Of a DNA stretch of 64,000 nt, positions 49,437 through 60,335 are shown one piece after another. Both the position numbers and the translations under genes were made by a program. The notes under the pieces were generated by a model that was not told the origin of the DNA, did no database searches, and saw nothing but the letters and a program-made list of their open reading frames with translations. The stretch's first letter is position 1. Each line of letters opens with the position of its first letter. This DNA comes from Saururus chinensis (Eukaryota > Streptophyta > Magnoliopsida > Piperales > Saururaceae), in contig CP141141.1 of assembly GCA_035235625.1 (NCBI GenBank), positions 14,133,968 through 14,197,967 of the forward strand, written 5' to 3'.

Positions 49437-50035
49437 TAAATAGTCCATTAAGTCGGTTTATGAGTTAAACTTGAATTAGGAATGAATTTTTTTCTCGAAA
49501 TGCTTAAACTAAGTAAGTTATACAAATAGTGATTGATCGGGGCTAGTGGCTAACAACAATCAATCGGTCACTGTTCTAATTAAGATAAAACTCTTCTAGC
49601 TAACGATGTCTCACTTGTGGCAATCGATCAATATACTTTCAGCTAAATTTTATACAATCTAATTCAAGGGCCAATCAATCAATGGATAGAGTTTATTTTG
49701 AAACAATTAATTGATGCACTATAATTTTATACATTTAACCCTAATTTTGTTTTAAACTTCCAGAATCACTTAATTGACTATTTATTAGTTAAACTAAGTG
49801 ATTTATGTATGTAAGTGGGTACAAATAAAACTTTTACCTTTGACACTCAATTTAATCTTCAACCTTGATCTTTAAAAATATATTTGCTCTTATTTTTTAA
49901 GTCAAATCAATTTCAAATCCGACACGACTACAACTACATCTTAGTCAAATTCCTAAAACTAAAACGTACATGAAGTCTAGACACTATTTTGATCATCGAA
50001 ATTAGCCAATTGACAATATATATACCTCGTATGTT
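49437..50035 (-). repeat. Family R copy 3, right part
   Basis: It continues with TAAATAGTCCATTAAGTCGG, GAATTAGGAATGAA, a palindrome cluster (GTGATTGATCGGGG, CAATCAATCGGTCAC, GGCAATCGATCAATA), and the tail ATTTTGATCATCGAAATTAGCC with ACAATATATATAC. Confidence 0.6.
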
Positions 50036-52234
50036 CTTTCAAATAAAATTATAACAAGTAAGCACCTACCAAATTAGTCAAACAATCTAACTTCTAAAAC
50101 TAATTAGTCAAACCATTCACAAGTAAGCACCTACCAAATTGACTCTACATATCTAAACATCAAATGTACAAAGAGAAAATAAATCATGCATACATAAATA
50201 TTGATTTGCAAGTATAAAGAATAAATATGCTGACAAGAGATTTATTATATAGTTCAAGTGCCTAAAATTGGATGATGCCTATACCTACACTCATGAAGCA
50301 CTAAATCCAGAAGCAACCTAACTCTCCACTAATGATGTTTTTGTCTTTAGGAAGAGAATGAAGTGAAATAACCCTTGTGCTTTGAGAATTGAGTCTAATA
50401 GATCATATAGATGACAGTAGTTTATCACACACAATATAAAATGTGTTTCGGGCTTTCTAGCTTGTTTAATAGGTGTAGTAGATTTGGACGGTACTCACAT
50501 GCTAAGTATAGTTTATAGCAAGAGAAATGCCCACCGACTGGTCCGTTGAAAAATACTACTTAATGAATCAGTCATTATGTCTATTAATAGATAGAAATGA
50601 TGGAATAAAAAAAAGGATTGTGTGTCTCAATGGTAGCATAGCTCAATGATGGGATAAAAAATGAGTGGGACTCCCCATTAAAAACATCTTATGCATAGCT
50701 GAATTTTTTTTACTATCCCTTTGCCGAAGTCCTTTCGAAAAAAGTGATGCTTATAAAAATGAAATTAGCAGGAAGCATTAAGCAAGAGACGTATGAGATT
50801 TTACAACAAAAACTGTAAGATAAAGGAGCAAGCTAACAAGAGACCAGCCTATTTTACCACCCACATACCGGCACATACGATAAAATAAAGTCTACAAAGT
50901 ACAAAGTTTTCTAAAGTAGTCTATTAATATTCAACAACCATAAACTTCTAATGGTATAACTTCCTATAAAATTTGAATTTAATTATCAAATTAAATTTAT
51001 AATAAGTTTTAGGAAGATGAATCAAACACACCTAAGGTAGTGTCAATCAGACTTATGGAGTTTAAGTTATAACCATGAGAAATCATTATTTCATTGGCCA
51101 ATAAAGTGTTATTTGGCAACCACCTTCCCATTCATATGTGGCCCATTCGTGCTCACTTTTCCCTTAATATTGTTTGGATATAAAACTTCATGTTAAATTA
51201 TTTTTTCTAATAAATGTTGGCAAATAATTCTTATTTGGCAACCCACATTAATTACTTTCCTACAAATTCTAAACAAATGACCTTGAAATATAAACCTATG
51301 TTAAAAAAGTCACGAGGTTTATTTGTATAAAAGGTCATCGGGGTGTCAGGAGGACTTTTACCTTTTCTGCACAAATAGCTCACAAATCCTATGATGGCGC
51401 TTCAAAGATTTTGAGGCACACTAGTCACTCATTTATCTACAATGTCATTCGAAGCAAAATGTCATTTTCTTCGCCTTCAAATATGTTACCAAATGACACC
51501 TTAATTAGCAAATTAATATGTGGATTCATCAAATTTAAAGAATGAGTTTAGTTAAATTTGTTTAAATTATTTGAATGTGGTTAAGTCATTAAACAAATCG
51601 CTATATTTCACTAATTGATTTGTTAAATTTGCCAAAGTACACCAAATAATTTGCAAAATATGTTGAATAAATTTGCTGAATAATATACCAATGCTAGTGG
51701 TGAGTTTTAATGAAATAATTGCAGGAATAGAAGTCTAATTGTCATGTTATTTTGTACATTGGATTTATCTTTCTAAGATTTATTTCATAATCAAATTCAA
51801 TTCTTATAGAAAGTTATATAATTAGAAAGTCATATGTGCCAAATATATAATATCACATCTATTTTTAGTTTGCAATAAGTTAAGCGATAGAATTATGAAT
51901 GTCTCATTCTTTTGTGCGGTTGATCCATATTCCAAAATCTTTAACACATTAAAATTTCATAATTGTATTTAATTCCCAGAAAGGAAGTTATATCAGTTGA
52001 TATATTTCATTAAAAACGTCATTTAAGTGTTTCTTTGAGTCCATATTTCAGTCAATGTTAGTCTGTCGTTGGTTTGAGGATGAGCTACAAATTAAATTTG
52101 ATTGAATGGTGAATCTCAAGAAGAAGCTGCTGACTCAAAAGAAGTGTCATCACAATTGATCCTACACGAGACACAGTAGTTAATACATTCAATGTAATTA
52201 AGCATCAAATATGAAATTAGAAAAAAATACTTGC
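50036..52234. other. Intergenic DNA, no gene recognised
   Basis: AT-rich sequence without supported ORFs or repeats that I could align to others in the window. It lies downstream of the NOP58 gene, which ends at 52959. Confidence 0.4.
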
Positions 52235-52440
52235 ACTGTCCCAAATTAATAGCGCTATTTGGCAAAAAAAAATTATTTTATATTAATAACTTTCTTTTAA
52301 TTAATTTAAGTAATTAGGTACTTCAAAAAGAATATCATAAACCTATTTTCTCTTTGATGTGGGTTTCACTATTAAATAAAAACTACTATTTTTTCAAATA
52401 TGTAGCTATTAACATAGGATGGAGAGAGTATTAAATTGAA
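52235..52440. mobile_element. Stowaway-like MITE copy
   Basis: It begins CACTGTCCCAAATTAATAG and ends TATTAACATAGGATGGAGAGAGTA. The core TTAATTTAAGTAATTAGGTACTT is inverted relative to the copy at 46106-46307. It lies about 0.5 kb downstream of the NOP58 stop codon. Confidence 0.6.
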
Positions 52441-52958
52441 GGTGATCAAATGTAAGACTAAACACGAAATCAATCACACCAACAAAAAACAAAATTTTGG
52501 ATGTACAAGTGCTTATGAAAAAGCTTAAAGAAACAGCTTATGAAACAGCTATGTAAGCTAATTCCTCACTTGTTACCACGACCACACGTTTTCCTTAGAA
52601 CATAAAAAATCAATACTCGTAAGCAAGAGGCCAACGAGGAAGGCCAAAACACAACCTAATCCGCACGAAGGATGCCCAATATGTAGTAAAGTTCGAGAGT
52701 ACTAATGCAAAACAATGGACAGAACTTCTGAAGGCCACGTTTGGAAATTTAAATGAATAGATGAGAGTTTCTAGCAAAAAACAACAAACAAATAATTGGA
52801 TGAGAGAATCTAGAGCTCATACCTGATATCACAAAAAGAAACAAAATTTGAGATTCAAAACAGCTTACGACGCAGGGAAAAATATACACATGCTCATCAC
52901 AATCACAGAAAACAGATACATATTTTCATCAGGAAACTGCTAGCTAAGATATTTTCCC

Positions 52959-55658
52959 TCATTCCCTCTTCTTTTCTTTTTTCTTCTTGTCTTTCTTCTT
53001 GCTCTTTGGTTCATCGTCCTCTTGCTCCATTGTCACCACCTCTTCTGATTCAGATACCTTTCTCCTCTTTTTCTTCTTTTCTTTTGCTACTACTTCAACA
53101 TACTCCTGCTGCAATTCATTGCCCTCATCTTCAGCCTCTTGTTTCTTCTTTTTCTTCTTCTCTTTATCCTTTTTGGGTTTGGCTCCAACCAAAGGTCCAT
53201 CTTCAATCAGCTGTGGTTCTGTTTCTTTGTGTTTCCTCTTTTTTGGGACTGTGTCTTCTGCTTGATTAACTGGCATCTCAAATGCATTGTCTGTTGGTTG
53301 CTTTATGACCGCATCAGCTGCAGGGTTGTAAGTCTAAAACCAAAAAATTTATTATTAACGAATCATATTTGATGTGTTGCATGCAGTAATTAAATACACA
53401 AGAACCCAAAAGGTCACAGCAATTAGCATGTAATTTATACCTTGGCAGGAGTAATCAGAGCCCCTGCACCCATCTTCCGATCTTTATCATACACTTCAAT
53501 CTTAGGCTTGCCCTTAGAAGATCCAGCAGACCGACCTAATTCTCTACCCTCTAGATTCCTCAATCGTGCTTCAAGCTGTCAGGACAATTTCACTATTATG
53601 GATGGGTTTGCTCAAAAGATATGTTACCAAAACTACAGTTAAAGGCTCTCATTGTTTTGTACCTTGGCCCGATTTTCAAGTCCCATAGAATTATCCTGAG
53701 CATCTCCTAAGGCATCATATCGGATAGCTAATGCAGTCTTGGCTGCAAGGGAGCGAGAGATTTTCCCTTTGAATTTTGGAGCAGCCTGACCAATGAGAGA
53801 TGCATGGAAGATAAGCCCATACTTGGGAGTAGCATGCTTTGTTTTCAGGGCTCTGAACAATGCCTACAGAGATGACTCAAATCAAACACATAGCAAACAT
53901 TTATGGAAAGAAGCAGCAAATTTAAATTCAACATAATATATGCTATCATCTGATATTCTAGATGTTTAAAAAACGGCACCTTTTCTGCCCCAAGAATCTG
54001 GACGGTGCTTCCAGGTTGCTTGGCAAGATTCAACAAGCTACCACCATGAGCAATCAGGCGAGCACCAACGAGCTCTCCAACAAGAGCAGTAAGATTTGGA
54101 GCAATTGTATTCATCCTACTCCTAAGGTAGTCATAAAGTTGAGCCCTATATTCAGAAAGCTTCAACACTTGATCACAAAGGGCTCTAATGTTCATCAAAT
54201 CAAGGTCACTGACTTCAGTTCCCATGGATATAACTGCCGCTTCCTTCATCTGTGATTCAGTCTCCTCTGACAATATCTGTAGAAAAGCATTAAGATTTAG
54301 AGGCAACATAGACTTGAGCATAGTGATGTTTCCTTTGAAATGACAAAAAATTTTACCTCAGAGAAGTCCAGGTCAACTGCATTAACACGGTTACCCATCA
54401 TCTTGACTACTTTAGCATACTGGATATTGTCCTGAACAATCTTCGCAAGTTCAGGGAAATGCCAGCCATACCATTCACGAACCCTCATGGCATAAGTATT
54501 TAGCTCTTTGTCAAGGTCATCAAGCAGACCAATTGCTTGAATGATCATTGTGTCCACCTAAAGGCATGTTAGAAATGCAATTACATACCTAACTAGCTGT
54601 AGCTAAGGTTATCAGCCAGGCTAAGAAAAAAGCTCATTTAACTCAACCAGAAAGTCAACTCACCTTGTCTGGACTGAATTTAAGTTTGTATCTGGATAAA
54701 CTATGGGACAGTCCCAAGCTCATCGGGGCCAAATCCTGTGCACCTAGCCCAGTTATGAGTTCAGTCAACTGGCTCCTTACTCCCCTCATCAGCTCCATCA
54801 CGGCAGTGTTATGAACACAATCAATTTGCTGTTTAACACTAAACATCAGTCTTACATTGTATTTATGAGGAAGCGGGTGTGTATTTCGTAGATACAAAAG
54901 TAAGATCAGACCAGTTTCTCTTTAATCGCATTCCCCAGTTTTGAATCAGCCACGGCTAATGTTTCTCCATCACAGTGAGTACGCAAGAACTTCCTCAGGC
55001 CCTTGCTGGGCTTGCCATCAATCAGAAGAGTTGCAGCAGATAATGCTTCAGTTGTGTTCTCAAATTTAGTAAAAGCTTTCAGCTTAACTACCTGTTATGT
55101 GCAAAATCATGAAATTTTCAACTTAAACCATAAAGGAAATTTAAAATGCACTTAACAATCAATAAAATCCGCACAATTAATGTTAAAAAAGGAGAATAAA
55201 AAACAGTAAGCGATAGTTGAAAGCACTAGACATATTGACCAATGAGTATGAACTTACAAGGGCCCTGTTGTGCTCAAAATATGATTCATTATCCATATAT
55301 ATACTCCATTTGTTTCATTTCATTTACACGTCGTTTCATAAACCAATGAAATAACTTCATTACGCAAAGAGTAATAAGCGTCCTAAAAAAAAAAGCAAAT
55401 ATAACCTTTCTAGCCGAATCAGAGCTAGCAAAATCTTTCCATAAATCCTGCAAATGTAGCAACACCAGAACATTTAATGGAGCAAATCATAGAAGACATA
55501 AGCATCTGTGATCCAATTAGAAGGAAAAGGAAAAAAAATCAATAAAACAATAGATCAACCGAGAGAGCAAAGATCAGTACCTCAACTTTGGCTAGCTTGC
55601 CCTCATCCAGCACTTTAAACAGGGCAAACCCAGCCGGCGTTTCAAACAGGACCAACAT
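52959..55658 (-). CDS. NOP58: NOP58, box C/D snoRNP core protein (9 coding exons, 557 aa)
   Basis: NOP58 is a core subunit of box C/D snoRNPs, which guide rRNA 2'-O-methylation and pre-rRNA processing in the nucleolus. Minus-strand coding exons are 55658-55581, 55447-55406, 55091-54912, 54828-54664, 54557-54357, 54276-53980, 53863-53663, 53575-53441 and 53333-52959. All have GT/AG introns falling between whole codons, for 26+14+60+55+67+99+67+45+124 aa. The NOP5NT domain opens [20 protein letters not shown]. The central coiled coil contains [18 protein letters not shown]. The Nop domain contains [20 protein letters not shown], then [19 protein letters not shown] and [20 protein letters not shown]. 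The tail from about residue 450 is the Lys/Glu-rich KKE/D repeat region typical of NOP58 and missing from NOP56. No stop or frameshift was seen, and it appears functional. Confidence 0.96.
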
Positions 55659-55850
55659 GCTTACCTCCCCTCAGACAATGGAACCTGAAAATGCAATTCA
55701 AGCAAACCCAACGAAAAAAATCAGACCTTTAAGAGTTCTCAACTACCAAAACCAGGAAAAATTGCCACAAATATACAATGAGCGGAGGCAAGGCAGGGAT
55801 CGAAACAGTGGGAAGAGCAGGGTTACCTGCTTGGATGAGGAGGATGGCGG
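55659..55850 (-). promoter_or_regulatory. NOP58: 5' leader of NOP58 with a 5'-UTR intron
   Basis: Minus strand: a donor (CAAGCAG followed by GTAACC, exon ending at 55827) and an acceptor (TTTTCAG before GTTCCATTG, exon starting at 55684) define a probable intron at 55685-55826 in the untranslated leader. The ATG at 55658 follows 26 bases later. 5'-UTR introns are common in plant housekeeping genes. The TSS position is inferred from the TATA-like box. Confidence 0.6.
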
Positions 55851-55880
55851 AGGAAAGGAGAGGAGTTGCAATGGCGCGCG

Positions 55881-55890
55881 AATATATAGA
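55881..55890 (-). promoter_or_regulatory. NOP58: Putative TATA box of NOP58
   Basis: The minus strand reads TCTATATATT, placing a start site near 55850, just upstream of the leader exon. Confidence 0.5.
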
Positions 55891-55919
55891 TTTTGGAAAG
55901 TATGGCTGAAGAGGAGTGC

Positions 55920-55955
55920 TAGGGTTTAGCGGCTGGTTTTTGCTGGCTAGGGTTT
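55920..55955 (-). promoter_or_regulatory. NOP58: Two telo-boxes (AAACCCTA) upstream of NOP58
   Basis: The minus-strand motif AAACCCTA occurs at 55927-55920 and 55955-55948, about 70-105 bases upstream of the inferred start. A site II-like GGCCCA lies at 56124-56129. In plants, telo-boxes together with site II elements are characteristic of ribosomal-protein and ribosome-biogenesis promoters, which fits NOP58. Confidence 0.65.
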
Positions 55956-56636
55956 TAACGCTTTCAGCTGGACCGGCTAAAGTCAGACCGGACTTTGAAC
56001 CGGATCCCTTCAAATAGCCCGTCTTAAATTAATAGTACGAGGGATGGACGCCAACGTCTGGAGGTGGCATAAGTGCAGGACGCCCTGCAGGTTTCCAGGC
56101 CCGCTCCCTTCGGGTTATGAACCGGCCCACGGGCCAGCCCGGAAGCCCGTTGGGTGACCACCTAATGCCCAGGCAAGGCATGGCCAAGGCGGAGGCGGCC
56201 GCATGGGCAGAGGTTAGCCACCATTTTTTCTAAAAGGATCGTGATATTACCACAACAAATCTTCACATCACTTTCTCCCACATCCAGCGTGTACCAATCA
56301 GACCATCCCATCTCAGCCATCTACCACTCCATCTCAATCTGACCCATCTACCACCGCCAGAGTACTTTTTACCTATCTTACTTTAAATTTTGAAATTTCA
56401 AAATTCCCATGTCCCCATTTCTTCTCCGGGGAATAGAACCCAGAGGCCATGTTCCCATTTCTTCTCCGTGGAATAGAATCTAGATCTCCCTCTCTCCGTG
56501 GAATAGAACCCCGAGGCCAGATCTCCCTTCCACACCTTCTTCCGCGCAGAGAACTTCATCATCGCAGCGACGGCTCCCAAACTACGACTCCCTCCACCCA
56601 TTCCCCCCATCGACCTCTTCTCTATCTCCGTTTCCG
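55956..56636. other. GC-richer intergenic stretch between NOP58 and the DUF936 copy
   Basis: The stretch 56060-56220 is GC-rich (CGGGCCAGCCCGGAAGCCCG-like). 56400-56530 has a short tandem repeat of GGAATAGAACCC/GAGGCCA units spaced about 30-50 bases. Nothing codes for a recognisable protein. It probably holds the NOP58 upstream region and the former leader of the DUF936 copy. Confidence 0.5.
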
Positions 56637-58860
56637 GTGGCGGCGCTGGCGCCCGGCGTGTGGGCGAATCTGCTGGAGCATGCGAGCACCGACGTCAAGG
56701 TGGCCCGGGAGCACTGGACGCTGCTGCTCCAGATGGTAGAGATCATGCCTCGCGGGGACGACCCGCTGCGTGCCGCCCGCCCTGGCTTCTTCCTCCGTGT
56801 CTCTGACTCTCTCCATGCAGCCTACATCTCACGTCTCCAACGAGGATACTGACCTCGTCTCCTTCGGTCGCGTCTAGCTCAGCCAGTTCGGGTGCATCTC
56901 CTACGTCGACTCCCCTGTTCCTGTCCTCTGCCGAGAAATGAAGAAATCTTTGAGGGGCGATTTATCTCCAAAGCTGTCAATTAGAAGCAGTTTACCGGTG
57001 AATGTAAAAAGCTCAAGTTCATTGTGCAGAGACTCAAGGAAAACATTCACCGGTAATCTTGACAGCCTTGGAAAGGCGTCATTTCTATTTAGTGCTTCCT
57101 TAAGGAATGATTGATAACTTGATATGAATTGGGAACTTGATTAAAAATTATCTTATTTAATATCGGATTTGGTGAGAATTGATGTTAGGAAAATTTAAGA
57201 TTTCGTTTTTAAAACATATTTGTAGGGTTAAAGCCCATGCCTTTTGATCCACCTAGCCTAACGTTTAAACTTTACATTAATTTGAGATTTTCAATAATAC
57301 CAAAATAACTTGAAGCCTCCTAAGATATGTTTTTCTTAATTTGATCCACCTAGCCTAACGTTTAAACTTTACATTAATGTTTATCTTTTTCTGTATCTCA
57401 TAATATTTGACATTATTCTCATTTGTAGCTTCATCGAATTTATGAGTATTACACCATGTTGTTGATGTGTGATTGACTTCTTCACTACTTTTTACTTGAG
57501 GCAAATTCTTCAACCAATTTATCAGGGAAATTATGTACCTAGGAATACTCTGCATATGGAAGAGACTCTAGGATATTTCAAAGAAAGTAGATAATATATG
57601 CATCTGTGTCCTCTCTTGTGAATCATAGTTTACATGAAATATGGTATTAGTTGTGTAGAAGTTTTCATTATCATGTACAAAACTAGGTTCACTCCCCCTT
57701 ATCATGTACTCCCTCAGTCCCACATTAATACTTCCTTGTGGTTTTTCACATGGGACTATTAATGTGGGACTGAGGGAGCATTTAATTGTCTATAGTTTGA
57801 GGCAACTCTTATTGCCTTTATTGCAGAGTATACTTGTATAATTGTATCAGTGGTAATTTTAAAATTGCTAGTTATTTTAAGTTGTGCCTTGGCAATTAAA
57901 AGAGAAATAATGATTATTATAATGTCATTGGATTTAGTAATCTTAGCTTCTTAGTCAATGTTATTTTTGGACTAACCTTTAGAAACAGCAATCAATTATT
58001 CTCCTATGAATGTCAAATCATGCATTTGCCTTATTTTAATACAAGACAATTGTTTTTTTATTAAATGAACTGTGAAAAATAAAATGGGACTATTAATGTG
58101 GGACAGGGGGTATGTAATTGTCTATAGTTCGAGGCAATTTTCATTACCTCTAATGAAGAGTATACATGTATCTGTGCCATTCATTTTAAGTTGTACCTTG
58201 GTAATGAAAAGAGAAATTATGGTTATCAGAATGTCATTGGGTTTAGTAAAAGACATCTGTAATTGATAGTGATTGTCTAGTGTGTTTGCAGAATTATGTG
58301 AATCAATTGATCAAAACTCTTTGGAATCATTTGTTAACAAAATTTTGACACTCCATGAGTCCCTGTAGCATGCTGTGGATTTGTTGGATGTTATGCTTAA
58401 AATGAAAGAATGTGAGACTAAATTTGGGACTGATCTGTCTTCATTTTCTCTGTTTATCCAGCAAGGTAAAGGTCTTCTTGTTTCGGGCACTAATCAACAT
58501 CATTGTCTTGTGCTAGACCTTCATCTAGCTCAATAGTTCGATCTGGAAAAGGAGCATTTGGTTTTGACAGTTCTATTTGGAAAAAGCTTTCCCTCTAAAA
58601 GGATTGGAGTAAAAAACAAAACTAAGAGTCACAAGTTTGAATTGTTGAGGAACAAGGTCCGAAGGAAACAACTTCTTTAGCTAAACATTTGTGAACTTTT
58701 ACTTGGGCTTAGTTCTTGAAATTGTTTGTGCATCATTTGGATAAATGGCTTAGAGCCAAAGAAGGGGAAGAAGATATTGGGATTCCTGGTGTTCTTCGGC
58801 AACTAAAGAGGGTAAATCAGTGGTTAAAAGATGCAATTGGAGAGAAATTGCTTACAATGA
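56637..58860 (+). pseudogene. DUF936-family gene copy, decayed
   Basis: DUF936 proteins are plant proteins of unknown function with a conserved N-terminal domain. The plus strand reads AALAPGVWANLLEHASTDVK, then HWTLLLQMVEIMP, PGFFLRVSDSLHAAYIS, a one-base frame change, NEDTDLVSFGRV, a stop, and LSQFGCISYVDSPVPVL. The initiator codon is GTG where the family has ATG. Downstream, 58716-58860 reads GIPGVLRQLKRVNQWLKDAI, resembling the C-terminal end of the family, and 58300-58470 may be a decayed middle segment. A MITE and a tandem duplication fill 57700-58260. The N-terminal assignment is fairly sure, the C-terminal one less so. Confidence 0.6.
57709..57778. mobile_element. 70-bp Stowaway-like MITE with perfect 22-bp inverted termini
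   Basis: The ends are CTCCCTCAGTCCCACATTAATA and its exact reverse complement. The left flank is TA; the right flank is CA, so the TA target duplication is mutated. A partial second copy of the right end lies at 58084-58109. Confidence 0.85.
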
Positions 58861-59280
58861 CCAGAAACATGTACATGGTTTTGCTTTTTTTGCGTATTTG
58901 CAAATAGAAATTTTATTTCCATTTTGTAATTATTTTACAATGCAATGGTGTAATTTTCTTTTTCCAATCTTGAAATTGTCTTGTCTAGTTGTTTTAGCTT
59001 CCTTTAGTATGTCAGGTTATTACTTGCTTGAGAAAACTCTGATTTGGAGACTAGACATGGCTAGTAATAATGTGTAGATTGATCTATCTACATCCGTACA
59101 TTTTTGTCTTCAAATAAGGCTACAACAAGATTATGCACAAAAGAAGCCAAGATAAGAACACAGAGAATTTAATCCAAGTGTATTTTAGCATAATCTAATT
59201 GTAGGATTAAATCTGCTACAAGTGTGGATTGTTCCACAGCTTTTGTATGTGATAAGCCTATGGGTGGTTCTTCCATCTTA
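58861..59280. other. Intergenic DNA, no gene recognised
   Basis: AT-rich sequence separating the plus-strand DUF936 copy from the minus-strand gene-fragment cluster. Nothing recognisable was found. Confidence 0.4.
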
Positions 59281-59408
59281 GCTTGTGGGGGCATTTTGGT
59301 ACACCACTTCCACTGCACTAGTTCTACCCTTCATTTCTTGGCATGATTTCATGTGTGCGTGCAACTTCTGTGGCTTAAATCCTTTCCCTTGCTGCATTAC
59401 CTGCAAGC
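59270..59408 (-). pseudogene. Exon-like fragment with a KPQKLHAHMKSC motif, parent not identified
   Basis: After a good acceptor (TTGCTTGCAG), the minus strand reads VMQQGKGFKPQKLHAHMKSC, followed by QEMKGRTSAVEVVYQN. The His/Cys spacing suggests a zinc-binding or plant-specific conserved motif, but I cannot name the parent with confidence. It lies in a row of fragments from other genes. Confidence 0.4.
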
Positions 59409-59469
59409 AAAACATTTCATCGTTGAATCAACAAAATGAAGAAATGACTAGCTCCACCAACAAACAGAA

Positions 59470-59580
59470 ATAATAACCTCTCTAAGTGTGTAATCCAGCA
59501 TTTTTTTCACAAAGATCATCCAAAAGTTCAGCAGCTCTCAACTCACTAACTACAGTAAAACCATTTACTAGATCATCTAT
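59470..59580 (-). pseudogene. Canopy/saposin-like gene fragment, frameshifted
   Basis: The minus strand reads VVSELRAAELLDDLCEK. After a one-base excess in an A7 run it reads MLDYTLRE, followed by a GT donor. The pattern VSELR.VELLD.LC.KM.DYTL is that of plant canopy-family (saposin-like fold) ER proteins. Only one exon is recognisable. Confidence 0.55.
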
Positions 59581-59617
59581 CCAGTTGATAATTTATGTGT
59601 AGGCAAAAAACTAACCT

Positions 59618-60335
59618 TGTTCCTCAAAATTTGCCTTTCTTCTTCGGTCTAATCATTAGTCATATCAATAACATTTTGTAAAGAAACATCATCATATAGC
59701 AAACCCACCTGCATGTTATTAGAAATAATTTAATTAAACACTATCCACACAGAAGGGTGATTACACTATAAAAAATTATAACTACCCATAAGGCAGGTAG
59801 TGCACATATTCTTCTCCAAGGTCCACCATCAGCAATTCACTAGGAATATGAGGAAGCTTGTCAGCTATAAAATCCTGTAATTTCATATTAAACTTTATAT
59901 AAAACAAAATACAAATGTGACAAAAAATTTAGTCATAAAAGATAGATATATGAAAATCTGGAAGCAACATGTAAATATATAAGTAAAGGCTAGACCATAG
60001 ACTTTATCAAAGGAAAGCTAAAGAATAGATAAGAACCCTGAAGGACATGCCAGTACAATCGATATACTTTTTATTTTGGTAAACAAAGTACATTGGGACA
60101 TCCAAAGCATAATCCACATATCTCTCAAACCTAGAAGAGTCAAAAAAATATGTGAGATCAAGCCACATTCCAACCCATTTTAGTAGAGTACTTTGCTATT
60201 AAATACACCTATTTATTAGAAAAGGATGCAATGCTGACAAACATAGGCACATAAAATACTCACCCAAATGAGTCATCAAAAACAAAAGGAAGCATGCCAG
60301 CACAATTGTTGTCATATCAGTCCAAATTTGACTGT
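59618..60335 (-). pseudogene. Glutamate-cysteine ligase gene fragment (intron-containing), broken
   Basis: Glutamate-cysteine ligase is the plastid first enzyme of glutathione synthesis. Four consecutive exon-like pieces read on the minus strand in correct gene order with intron-type borders. The first is QIWTD then, after a one-base loss, DNNCAGMLPFVFDDSFG (about 60335-60265). The second is [20 protein letters not shown] then [12 protein letters not shown] (60135-60040). The third is DFIADKLPHIPSEL (59875 down), diverged after this. The fourth is VGLLYDDVSLQNVIDMTND, stop, TEEERQILRNK (59708-59618). The N-terminal and C-terminal thirds of the enzyme are absent. Introns are retained, so the source was genomic DNA. 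Confidence 0.75.

Noticed and set aside
52987-53372. Plus-strand ORFs rich in Phe, Leu and Ser
   Set aside because: Antisense shadows of the Lys/Glu-rich tail of NOP58.
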